The translations under genes and the position numbers were made by a program. This document shows, in pieces, positions 22,688 through 29,329 of a DNA stretch of 32,469 nt (positions are counted from its first letter, which is position 1; each line of letters opens with the position of its first letter). The notes beneath the pieces were generated by a model. That model worked only from the letters and a program-made list of their open reading frames with translations, was not told where the DNA came from and did not search any database. This DNA is from Candidatus Saccharimonadota bacterium (GTDB lineage: Bacteria > Patescibacteriota > Saccharimonadia > Saccharimonadales > JACDFO01), in the NCBI GenBank assembly GCA_013815785.1, contig JACDFO010000004.1:1-32469 (forward strand). Reading direction: 5' to 3'.

Positions 22688-23788
22688 CTAGTATACACTC
22701 ACAAAGCGATGTGTTACGAATGTTCGGCCGTTAGAACCCCGCACCGCCCCTACTCCCAAATATTCCCAAGCGGAATCTAGAAGATTAGCATTGTGCCCAG
22801 GACTATTTATGAAAGCCTGCATGAGACCGGCTGAATCATAGCCAACACCGACGTTCTCGCCGAGTTTGTTCCATCTGCTTCCATAGCACTGAGTGCCCGC
22901 ACCACCTAAATTTGGATCGTGGCTAATTCTACCCGCAGCCACCATCTTACGAGTCCATTCATAGGCTTTGCCGATCATGCACGTATTGCCTACTGCTAGG
23001 ATACTTTTACCACTGGCCTTTCGATGGTTGTTTATTCGATTGTGTTGATCAGATCCATACGCTGTGTCGTCCTGGCCGACACTGCAACAAGCTGAAGCTT
23101 TTGGTGTCAATAGTTCGTCCGCCTGGGTTACTAGACTTTTCTTAGTTCCATTGATTTTGGGTTCACGAGGTTGTTTTATATTGCTACGGTTTTCGCTTTT
23201 GGTGGCTTTTGCACAAACTGCTTGAAGTTTTTCTTGAGCTTTTGCAAACTTGGCTGGTTTTTGCGCGCCAGCGTATACAGCAGTGCCTTTTGCACTTTCT
23301 GCTCCACCAACGACAAATCCTTCGAATTGAATCAATGCGTCCTTATTGCCTACAGTGATTTCATCCGCCAATGAAGTGACTTCGGTAGCCACGATATCCT
23401 GATGAAGCTTCTCGACTTCCTTTTTACTCAACATGCCGGTGGTCACTGTCGTAGTGTTGCTGGAACCTGGGTCACAGACAAGTGTACCGTCGGCTTGCAC
23501 ATAAGTTACTGCCGGATACATCTCATATGCAGTATTTCCATTTTCATCCTGGCTAATATTAGTCGGCTTTAGGTCAATGTAACCGACGACAATATCATCG
23601 GAATATGTAGGTAGGTCCGGCTTGGCGCCAATTTGAAACAGCGCAAAAACGCCGACTGCCGCAAAGGCTAGCACGAACAGTGCCAGCCGTGAATTGCGCA
23701 AGCCGGCAAACGGCAAGTTAGTATTTGTTGATTTTTTGGATTTTGAAACCGCTGTTCGTTTTTTTGAAGACCCGGCTGTTTTAGCCAT
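22688..23788 (-). CDS. Membrane-anchored CAP/SCP-domain protein, copy 1
   Basis: A 366-aa protein with a basic Ser/Lys/Thr-rich N-terminus, one membrane helix at about 34-52 (LALFVLAFAAVGVFALFQIG), a middle domain with no match I recognise (about 60-200; DGTLVCDPGSS, KKEVEKLHQDIV) and a C-terminal CAP domain (about 245-366). CAP hallmarks are HNRINNHRKASGK, ISHDPNL, the WNKLGENVGVGYDS loop with the Glu, and INSPGHNANLL. CAP proteins are secreted proteins of diverse binding or lytic roles. Six or more Cys residues could form disulfides. Ribosome binding site AAAGGGAG lies before the ATG, and a promoter at 23825-23853. First gene of a two-gene unit with Lnt copy 1. Confidence 0.9.
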   Translation of the reverse strand: MAKTAGSSKKRTAVSKSKKSTNTNLPFAGLRNSRLALFVLAFAAVGVFALFQIGAKPDLPTYSDDIVVGYIDLKPTNISQDENGNTAYEMYPAVTYVQADGTLVCDPGSSNTTTVTTGMLSKKEVEKLHQDIVATEVTSLADEITVGNKDALIQFEGFVVGGAESAKGTAVYAGAQKPAKFAKAQEKLQAVCAKATKSENRSNIKQPREPKINGTKKSLVTQADELLTPKASACCSVGQDDTAYGSDQHNRINNHRKASGKSILAVGNTCMIGKAYEWTRKMVAAGRISHDPNLGGAGTQCYGSRWNKLGENVGVGYDSAGLMQAFINSPGHNANLLDSAWEYLGVGAVRGSNGRTFVTHRFVSVY

Positions 23789-23824
23789 AAGATCGCTCCC
23801 TTTAGAATTACTAATGTTACGCTT

Positions 23825-23853
23825 ATGCTAGTCTACCTTTTGTATTTTGTAAA
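23825..23853 (-). promoter_or_regulatory. Promoter of CAP-Lnt unit, copy 1
   Basis: Read on the minus strand: TTTACA (23848-23853), 17-base spacer, TAGCAT (23825-23830), start near 23818. The same -35, spacing and -10, followed by AAG, recur at 27348-27376 in copy 2. Confidence 0.72.
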
Positions 23854-23865
23854 GAGATACTTCTA

Positions 23866-23921
23866 AACCACTCGTCCAGTCCAATAGTGCTTTATGTAGC
23901 ACTCGTCAAAGTTCGGTGGTT
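23866..23921. repeat. Short inverted repeat between the divergent module promoters
   Basis: AACCAC (23866-23871) pairs with GTGGTT (23916-23921), and a stronger hairpin AGTGCT/AGCACT (23886-23891/23898-23903) lies within. The gap 23789-24091 (303 bases) otherwise holds the two divergent promoters and no gene I can support. The pair may be an operator or a terminator-like barrier. Confidence 0.5.
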
Positions 23922-24010
23922 GTTCTACGATAAAAGTTTTGCGAAAAGCGGTGTTGAATGGTATTGATGCGTCCGGTTAGTGCCGATACTAAGTGAGCGG
24001 TAGGTAACTA

Positions 24011-24039
24011 TTGACAAAAATACAGATTATGTGTATAAT
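24011..24039 (+). promoter_or_regulatory. Consensus promoter, module copy 2
   Basis: TTGACA (24011-24016), 17-base spacer, TATAAT (24034-24039). The surrounding bases (ACTATTGACAAAAA and TTATGTGTATAATG) are shared with the promoter at 20635-20663. Confidence 0.9.
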
Positions 24040-24091
24040 GTTAATTACATTATTACATTATTAAAATTAAAAATAAATAAAGTAAAAATCA

Positions 24092-24427
24092 ATGCAAAAC
24101 AACGAACAAATTCCTACAAACGAGGTCAACCTAACCAAATCCGATAAGCGTACGCGTCTAGCTCAAAAAGTCGTTCTTGGTGGCCTGGCTGCCGGCCTGG
24201 CAGCAGCATCTTTTGCGGCAGTCAACGGCTTGGGCGGCTCTGATGAAAAAACACCAGCTGGTACTTCTACCACAGAAGTACCTACAACTGATACAAGCGC
24301 CTCTGTTAATATCAGCGAAAACCCTACTCTCATTACTCCAGAAAATTCGGGTACATCTCAGCCCGAAGCCAAAGTTAGCGAAAACCCGGTATTAATAACC
24401 CCCGAAGATACCAGCACAATTAATTAA
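24092..24427 (+). CDS. Small anchored Ser/Thr/Pro-rich surface protein, copy 2
   Basis: A 111-aa paralog of the 20701 gene. The N-terminus (MQNNEQIPTNEVN), the block SDKRTRLAQK, the membrane helix (about 28-47) and NGLGGSDEKTPA align almost residue for residue. The outer tail differs: it contains two copies of a short repeat, SENPTLITPE and SENPVLITPE, in place of the single SENPIVVTRD of copy 1. This suggests the tail changes by internal duplication. It has the same consensus promoter as copy 1, and is convergent with the second Lnt-like gene. Function unknown; probably surface exposed. Confidence 0.75.
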   Translation: MQNNEQIPTNEVNLTKSDKRTRLAQKVVLGGLAAGLAAASFAAVNGLGGSDEKTPAGTSTTEVPTTDTSASVNISENPTLITPENSGTSQPEAKVSENPVLITPEDTSTIN

Positions 24428-24475
24428 CCATAATCCTGCAGACCGGTTTTAGTAGGAATTATGCTAAGCCTAAGT

Positions 24476-24515
24476 TTATCTTCCAACTCAAGCTCTGAGT
24501 GGATAAGGCTGTTTT
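24476..24515 (+). terminator. Probable terminator after small surface protein copy 2
   Basis: TTATC plus ACTCA (24476-24480, 24486-24490) pairs with TGAGT plus GGATAA (24496-24506), loop AGCTC, followed by GGCTGTTTT. A weaker stem CATAATCCT/AGGAATTATG (24429-24462) precedes it. Confidence 0.5.
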
Positions 24516-24571
24516 GTAATTGACTTGGGATGCTTCATAGATTAATTAATAATTTTTTGTAGTAGTAGAGG

Positions 24572-26167
24572 TCAGCTGTATCGACGATTTTTAGTACGCG
24601 TTTTAAAATTTCTTCCAACTGAAATTATGATTAAGAGTGAACTCAGTATAAGTGGCCATTCACCGTAATTTGTGTAGAACGTTTTTTTGTCCGTGGCGGC
24701 GAAATTAAAATCTATGAACTTGTCTTCTACATTTCCTGGTTTTACTATGTAATTTCCATTATCATCAATTACAAAAGCCGGTGCTCCTTTCGACGCCTGT
24801 ATATATGTGCGATTATTGGCGATAGCATGAAATCGTGCCATCTGGAGCGATTGTTTAAAGTAAGACTTAGAGCCGTTAAACACTACCAAAGAAGCGCTGT
24901 TGGTAAGCACTTGGCCGCCATCATTAACTAGCTGTCTGTAAATGTTTCTGCCTAATATACCCGAGCAGGCAACCGGGGCAATAACCAGGTCTTTCGTCTT
25001 AAATACTGCCGGGTCAGTACCTTTTAGAAGTTGTCTGGTCTCAGCATATTCGGTATTGAGTTCGTTCTTACCGATTAGTTTGAAAAAATTAGTCAAAATA
25101 TAGGGCATATATTCTCCCGTTGGTATAAGAAGTTTTTTGGTCTGTGTTGCGACTATTTCTTTTTGATCGTTTCTAAATATAAGCGTGCCGTATCTGTTAT
25201 TTTGATTCAGCCAATCCGCTTCTACCGTTATGCCTACACCATTCGGGGCTAAACGGTTATCGATATAATCCTGGGCGTACTGGGTATACCCAAGTTCAAA
25301 AAAATCTGAGTATTCTGGTAATACGATGATATCTTTTGCCTCTGTAGAAAAATTATCTATGATAAAGTTAGTACCTGATTTTGGTACGCTATCTCTTTGT
25401 TGCAGTACGCTCGCGCTACGCTGGTTACTTGGTTGTGAATTTAGGTTAATCTGCCAAATCACAGAAAAAAAGATTACAAGTCCTAAAACAGAAAGCGTGT
25501 GGAGAGTATACCGACTGTTGGCTTTGGTAAAATAATTATACAAAATTACAGATAATATAACTGTAATAAAAGTAAGTCCATACATGCCAACTACTGGTGC
25601 CATAATCTTAGCCGGTGTATCCATAAGTTCCAGTCCTAGGCTACCGAAATTCCAATAATCACCAACACTACCCTGGTTTCCATATAAAAATACTGAAAAT
25701 AATATGCTTCTTAACCATTCACACACGACCCAAGCTGCAGGCAATAATACAAGGCGTGCGGTAGGTTTACGGAAAGCACTTGCATAAGCAACGTAGGCTA
25801 TAGGCAACATTGCAAGACTGAGAACAATAGCCATAATGGCTAAGCACGTACCCAAAGCAATAGTGGTGATGCGCGGGCTGACGTCTATCAATCCCGGCAA
25901 GTTTGCATCTAGAAACCAGACGAATACTGTTGCATGAAACGGAATGAAGAACAGGGCACACGATGATATGTAGCGGCGAAGGGTACTTCTATTATCCGGC
26001 TTATAGAGGAGTGCGATAAAGGGAAGCAGTAATAGTGGTTGCAACCAAGCGGATAGGTTGAATGAAAAAACACTACCAACCGCTACTCCACTAACAACTA
26101 GTATTAGCTTAGAGTAGCGGTCTAGCAGCCTAGTTGCAGCATCATGCTGCTTGCTTGTTTGAGGCAA
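24572..26167 (-). CDS. Apolipoprotein N-acyltransferase-like protein, copy 2
   Basis: A 531-aa paralog of the 21095-22672 protein with the same plan: about eight membrane segments in the first 240 residues, nitrilase-fold domain, and one C-terminal helix. The catalytic triad is kept: Glu285 (VLPEYSD), Lys344 (TQTKKLLIPTGEYMP), Cys401 (APVACSGILG). The 33 residues from the catalytic Cys region (396-428) are identical to copy 1 although the codons have diverged, so both copies appear to be under selection. The start is TTG at 26167, since no in-frame ATG fits and this start aligns with copy 1. The stop of the CAP gene lies 13 bases upstream. Division of labour between the two copies is unknown. 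Confidence 0.9.
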   Translation of the reverse strand: MPQTSKQHDAATRLLDRYSKLILVVSGVAVGSVFSFNLSAWLQPLLLLPFIALLYKPDNRSTLRRYISSCALFFIPFHATVFVWFLDANLPGLIDVSPRITTIALGTCLAIMAIVLSLAMLPIAYVAYASAFRKPTARLVLLPAAWVVCEWLRSILFSVFLYGNQGSVGDYWNFGSLGLELMDTPAKIMAPVVGMYGLTFITVILSVILYNYFTKANSRYTLHTLSVLGLVIFFSVIWQINLNSQPSNQRSASVLQQRDSVPKSGTNFIIDNFSTEAKDIIVLPEYSDFFELGYTQYAQDYIDNRLAPNGVGITVEADWLNQNNRYGTLIFRNDQKEIVATQTKKLLIPTGEYMPYILTNFFKLIGKNELNTEYAETRQLLKGTDPAVFKTKDLVIAPVACSGILGRNIYRQLVNDGGQVLTNSASLVVFNGSKSYFKQSLQMARFHAIANNRTYIQASKGAPAFVIDDNGNYIVKPGNVEDKFIDFNFAATDKKTFYTNYGEWPLILSSLLIIISVGRNFKTRTKNRRYS

Positions 26168-26180
26168 CGCAGATTACCTA

Positions 26181-27314
26181 TTATGGCCAGTTGGCAAAAA
26201 CTTGTGTCGAGTAAATATAGTTGTTCTTCTGGTTTCGGTACGCTGCGGATCCCGTTCGTGTGTGTGTTCTATGGTCGAGGTTCGCACGATGTCCGGAACT
26301 ATTTACGTATGCATTAAAGATTGCTTGCGAATTGTTGTTAGGGTCTTGGCTGCAATTTTCTCCAACTGAGCGCCAGTTATTGCTTGTTGCACCTTCTTTG
26401 TTGCAAACATACAAGAACTCGTTTACCAAATTACTGTTGTGGTACAACTTGTTTTGCTCAGCCTGTCGTTTTGCCTGTAGGTTTGCTAGTTCATTCATAC
26501 AACCTCTTCTTTGGTACTGGTATATACCAAGCGAAGCGCGTCGCTGGTTGGTCAGGTTAAATATATTCGTAGCGTAGTTACTTTCTACACTAACAGGGTC
26601 TGGAGGTTGAGCGGCTACTTTAGGTACAAGCACCTCACTAAAACGCTGTAAGACTGATTGAGTGCTTGCAGCTGCCGTAGGTAATCTGAATTCTTTAGTT
26701 TTGCCACGTTGTTCACGGGTTGTTGCTTTTTCGCACCTACTGAGAATCTTAGCCTGCATTTTGGCTAGTTTATCAGGTTTGGCTGCACCAGCATGGACGG
26801 AAAAGGCGTTAGATTTGCCGTCGCCGTTAATAACGAAACCTTCGTGGGTGCTGATCAGGGCTTCCTGGCCGGCTACTCCTGTTTCGTTTGGCAGACCTTC
26901 TAGTTTCAGATCTCTGATTTCTTGATGCAGGTTCTTTACTTCACCTAAGCCAAGCTGTCCGGTTTGCACAAATCCTTCCTGGTTACCATCATCACAGAGC
27001 AGTGTACCGTCCCCTAATACTAAGTAAGACGCGGTGTAAGATTCGTACACTGCCGAGCCGCCTTCAGCTTGTGTAATCAAAGTTGGCTTAGAATCGTAAT
27101 ATGCAGCGACAACTTCATCGGGACCTGCAAGTAGAGCCGGCTTTGCGCTGGCTTGAAGAAGTAAGAACACGCCGACGACGGCAAAACTAACAGCAAACAG
27201 CAATGTACGCGGATTGCGTAAATCTGTTGCAGGAAACTGTACTTTTTTTGTTGATTTTATTGTTTTCTTCGAAGTTGTTGCTCGTTTTTTTGGAGTCTTG
27301 GCCGATGTAGCCAT
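26181..27314 (-). CDS. Membrane-anchored CAP/SCP-domain protein, copy 2
   Basis: A 377-aa paralog of the 22688 protein. It has a basic N-terminus (MATSAKTPKKRATTSKK), a membrane helix at about 35-55, a middle domain similar to copy 1 (KPTLITQAEGG, DGTLLCDDGN, EVKNLHQEI) and a C-terminal CAP domain (about 245-377) with TNQRRASLGI, LYHNSNL, WRSVGENCSQD and YVNSSGHRANL. The CAP domain is more divergent and richer in Asn/Arg than copy 1. AGGGGG lies shortly before the ATG. It shares a promoter design with copy 1 (27348-27376) and is cotranscribed with Lnt copy 2. Confidence 0.88.
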   Translation of the reverse strand: MATSAKTPKKRATTSKKTIKSTKKVQFPATDLRNPRTLLFAVSFAVVGVFLLLQASAKPALLAGPDEVVAAYYDSKPTLITQAEGGSAVYESYTASYLVLGDGTLLCDDGNQEGFVQTGQLGLGEVKNLHQEIRDLKLEGLPNETGVAGQEALISTHEGFVINGDGKSNAFSVHAGAAKPDKLAKMQAKILSRCEKATTREQRGKTKEFRLPTAAASTQSVLQRFSEVLVPKVAAQPPDPVSVESNYATNIFNLTNQRRASLGIYQYQRRGCMNELANLQAKRQAEQNKLYHNSNLVNEFLYVCNKEGATSNNWRSVGENCSQDPNNNSQAIFNAYVNSSGHRANLDHRTHTRTGSAAYRNQKNNYIYSTQVFANWP

Positions 27315-27347
27315 AAAAACATCCCCCTATTAATAAGTATTACCCTT

Positions 27348-27376
27348 ATGCTAAACCCACTAATGTAATTTGTAAA
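27348..27376 (-). promoter_or_regulatory. Promoter of CAP-Lnt unit, copy 2
   Basis: On the minus strand: TTTACA (27371-27376), 17-base spacer, TAGCAT (27348-27353), identical in both boxes and spacing to copy 1 at 23825-23853. Confidence 0.72.
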
Positions 27377-27400
27377 GTTAATACGTGTTAGTGACGGACT

Positions 27401-27430
27401 AGACATCAAAGTCGTTGCCGTTTGGTGTCT
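27401..27430. repeat. Hairpin upstream of CAP copy 2
   Basis: AGACATCAAA (27401-27410) pairs with TTTGGTGTCT (27421-27430) with one G-T pair around a 10-base loop. It sits 25 bases upstream of the minus-strand -35 box. A second weaker inverted repeat (GGC-ATCTT at 27445-27452 with AAGAT-GCC at 27490-27500) follows. In 27315-27537 I see no gene I can support; short open frames there lack start signals. Confidence 0.5.
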
Positions 27431-27537
27431 TAAATTGGGTACTTGGCATCTTCTAAAAGCAAAAGTGCTGCGGTGGTGCGGAATAATTAAAGATGTTGCC
27501 AGGGAAGAGCGCTCATTGCCTAAGCAAAACTTTTGGG

Positions 27538-27566
27538 TTGACAATTATACAATAATTTGCTATAAT
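27538..27566 (+). promoter_or_regulatory. Consensus promoter facing the LPRTG gene
   Basis: TTGACA (27538-27543), 17-base spacer, TATAAT (27561-27566): a perfect match. Start near 27573 would give a leader of about 190 bases, with the left inverted repeat and the large hairpin inside it. A second possible promoter, TTGACA (27614-27619) with TATTTT (27638-27643, 18-base spacer), overlaps the left repeat. Confidence 0.85.
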
Positions 27567-27614
27567 ATACAACCTACAGTTACGTTGAAACATCAGTCTC
27601 CGTCTGTAGTACAT

Positions 27615-27629
27615 TGACATGTCAGATTG
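27615..27629. repeat. Left arm of 15-bp inverted repeat flanking the LPRTG gene
   Basis: TGACATGTCAGATTG is the exact reverse complement of 28503-28517. Its first 10 bases (TGACATGTCA) are themselves a palindrome. It overlaps the -35 box of a secondary promoter at 27614. Confidence 0.85.
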
Positions 27630-27659
27630 TTAGTTTGTATTTTAGTATGTCCATACGAT

Positions 27660-27713
27660 GGAATACGGATATAGCGCTTATATAGCATATATGAGCGGTT
27701 GTATCCGTATTCC
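27660..27713 (+). promoter_or_regulatory. Large leader hairpin of the LPRTG gene
   Basis: GGAATACGGATA (27660-27671) pairs perfectly with TATCCGTATTCC (27702-27713). Inside, CGCTTATATA pairs with TATATGAGCG with one G-T pair. A small stem (GATTCGG with CCGAA-AATC, about 27720-27749) follows before the ribosome binding site GAGGAG (27754-27759). This would be a very stable structure in the untranslated leader and may control translation or mRNA stability. Confidence 0.75.
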
Positions 27714-27765
27714 AAATTGGATTCGGTGCAGGCCAGAAGCCGAAGAATCACATGAGGAGCTTTTC

Positions 27766-28389
27766 ATGAGTTACTTTTTCAAAGTGATCGTGGCTCTTGC
27801 CGCGGCACTAGTCAGCACCATTGCCTTCATGGCACCGGTTGCTGCTCAGGAAGTGTCTGACTATGACGCGACCCTCGAGGTCACGTGCAACGCCGACAAC
27901 ATCATCGTTGTCGTCACCGCCATCAACGGCACTGACGAGGACGTGTTTGTTGCCGTCAGTACAACCCCCAACAAGGGAGCAGGTGGCCTAGTGGTTGCGA
28001 ATTCTTCAGAGGCCTACAGCTTCGAGAACCAAGCAGCCAGTGGAGCGGCAGTGGTTGAGTTCAGCGAGTTCGAGGACCCGGATGCCGGTTCGTCGTTCAG
28101 CACGCTGAGGCTTCCGTGGGAATGTGAAGAGGAAGTTCCTCCCACGACAGCACCCCCGGTGGTTTCCACGCCGCATGCACCTCTGATGCCTCCGACTGAA
28201 GTTGTCACACCCGTCGCACCACTCTCCCGCACCACATCAGTCCGTGGAGCGATTATCACCAGCCAAGCCAGTGAGCTTCCGCGAACGGGAAGTTCAAACA
28301 CTGTGCTTGGCGTAGTCGCTATCGCACTCATCGGTGCCGGCATTTGCCTTACGGAAAGCGCCAAGCATCGCCAACTGCGACAGAACTAG
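27766..28389 (+). CDS. LPXTG-type sortase-anchored surface protein
   Basis: The start is ATG 27766, six bases after GAGGAG; the frame upstream from 27658 is part of the folded leader. The 207-aa protein has a signal peptide (MSYFFKVIVALAAALVSTIAFMAPVAAQ, shown here in part by its hydrophobic core at about 8-22, cleavage after residue 27 or 28), a domain of about 85 residues with two Cys (TCNADN and PWECEEE), a Pro/Thr/Val-rich stalk (about 115-170), then LPRTG at 171-175, a hydrophobic helix and a basic tail (KHRQLRQN). This is the classical wall-anchoring signal. Base composition and codon choice (many GTC, GCC, ATC, GAG) are clearly richer in G+C than the neighbours, suggesting transfer from a high-GC Gram-positive. 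No sortase gene is in the window. Confidence 0.88.
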   Translation: MSYFFKVIVALAAALVSTIAFMAPVAAQEVSDYDATLEVTCNADNIIVVVTAINGTDEDVFVAVSTTPNKGAGGLVVANSSEAYSFENQAASGAAVVEFSEFEDPDAGSSFSTLRLPWECEEEVPPTTAPPVVSTPHAPLMPPTEVVTPVAPLSRTTSVRGAIITSQASELPRTGSSNTVLGVVAIALIGAGICLTESAKHRQLRQN

Positions 28390-28400
28390 ATGGTCATGAA

Positions 28401-28470
28401 GCCAAAGGGAAGTGAGCATATGCTCTTAAAGTTTTCTGCCACAAGCAGAGACGCTTCCCCCGGCTTTGGC
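28401..28470 (+). terminator. Folded 3' region of the LPRTG gene
   Basis: GCCAAAG plus GGAAG (28401-28412) pairs with CTTCC plus CTTTGGC (28454-28458, 28464-28470) with a CCCGG bulge; a palindrome GAGCATATGCTC lies inside. It begins 12 bases after the stop codon. No T-run follows, so it may be a stabilising 3' structure or a factor-dependent end. Confidence 0.5.
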
Positions 28471-28482
28471 CACAAATACGAT

Positions 28483-28500
28483 CGTATCCACCCGGATACG
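28483..28500 (+). repeat. Short hairpin next to the right inverted repeat
   Basis: CGTATCC (28483-28489) pairs with GGATACG (28494-28500), loop ACCC, two bases before the right arm. Its GGATAC word also occurs in the leader hairpin at 27660-27713 as a near match. Confidence 0.5.
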
Positions 28501-28502
28501 CC

Positions 28503-28517
28503 CAATCTGACATGTCA
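28503..28517. repeat. Right arm of 15-bp inverted repeat flanking the LPRTG gene
   Basis: CAATCTGACATGTCA is the exact reverse complement of 27615-27629, bounding a 903-base segment. TACA stands directly outside the right arm, and TACA stands one base outside the left arm, a possible but weak target duplication. The rest of the gap 28390-28744 contains a TTGACA (28612-28617) without a good -10 and an isolated TATATT near 28702; no gene. Confidence 0.8.
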
Positions 28518-28744
28518 TACAACCATAAAGCTTTTGAGGTAATGTTCTCACTAATATTCCCAACTAAGGTTTTGTAGACACTATGAATTGCATTATGTAA
28601 GAAGTATGATATTGACATATTTTCTGACTATACAAATTTTATCAAATCTCAGCGAGTAGCATATTAATCACGAACATTTCCCGGCATAGTAGCACTGTGT
28701 TATATTTTAAGGATAAGCTTTAAAAGAATAAGAAGATTTCAAGC

Positions 28745-29329
28745 ATGATGCTGAAGTGGCCCAAACGTAAAAAAGAGACTAACGAAGTCTCGCACGCGGA
28801 CGTGAACACTAGCCTGGTCAATAAAATTTCTGGTGCGGGTGTCGTGCGACCAAGAAACGGACTACAACTGCGTAAAGCCTTAGTCTTCGTAATCTTACTT
28901 AGCTCACTAGTAGGAGTCTTTTTTTACTTAAGTAGTAAAAGTACAGACAATAAAGCTACTGTCTACCAACCTGACATCCAGCTGCTGAATGACGCTGAAT
29001 ATAGAAGCTCAATGCAGAATATAAAGCAGAAAGTAGAAGCTAAAGATATAGATGCAGCCAAAGGTCTCTATGACGAAGCTGTAAAAAAATATGACGTCGG
29101 GGGTCAACCTAACATCGATCTCTTATTTGCGAAGTATCAAATTGCTTCGATTTTGCAACCCATACCAGATAATAAATCACAAAGGGAGGCCATCGCTGAA
29201 ATATGGACTGTTGCTAGCGAAGTGCCTGAACCACGTTCTTATTTCGGGATTACGGCAGAACAAATAATTGACATCCAGATAGGGCTAAATAATACACCGG
29301 GCTTACCAGCCGGAGGGGTGGGGGAATGA
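28745..29329 (+). CDS. Single-pass membrane protein of a surface gene cluster (194 aa)
   Basis: Not recognised. A basic cytoplasmic N-terminus (MMLKWPKRKKETNE), one membrane helix at about 45-63 (ALVFVILLSSLVGVFFYL) and an extracellular helical domain (about 75-194) with LNDAEYRSSMQNIKQKVEAKD and GLYDEAVKKYDV, which resembles TPR-like helical hairpins but is too short to call. The tail is Gly/Pro-rich. ATGATG allows either Met as start. The stop overlaps the start of the next gene by four bases (ATGA), so the two are probably translated together and function in the same surface complex. Confidence 0.75.
   Translation: MMLKWPKRKKETNEVSHADVNTSLVNKISGAGVVRPRNGLQLRKALVFVILLSSLVGVFFYLSSKSTDNKATVYQPDIQLLNDAEYRSSMQNIKQKVEAKDIDAAKGLYDEAVKKYDVGGQPNIDLLFAKYQIASILQPIPDNKSQREAIAEIWTVASEVPEPRSYFGITAEQIIDIQIGLNNTPGLPAGGVGE

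Noticed and set aside
27435..27617. Open frame of 60 aa before the LPRTG gene
   Set aside because: It runs through the promoter 27538-27566 and has no start signal; composition is not protein-like.
27658..27765. N-terminal 36-residue extension of the LPRTG protein
   Set aside because: The stretch is the folded leader, the start at 27766 has a proper ribosome binding site, and only the short form begins with a signal peptide.
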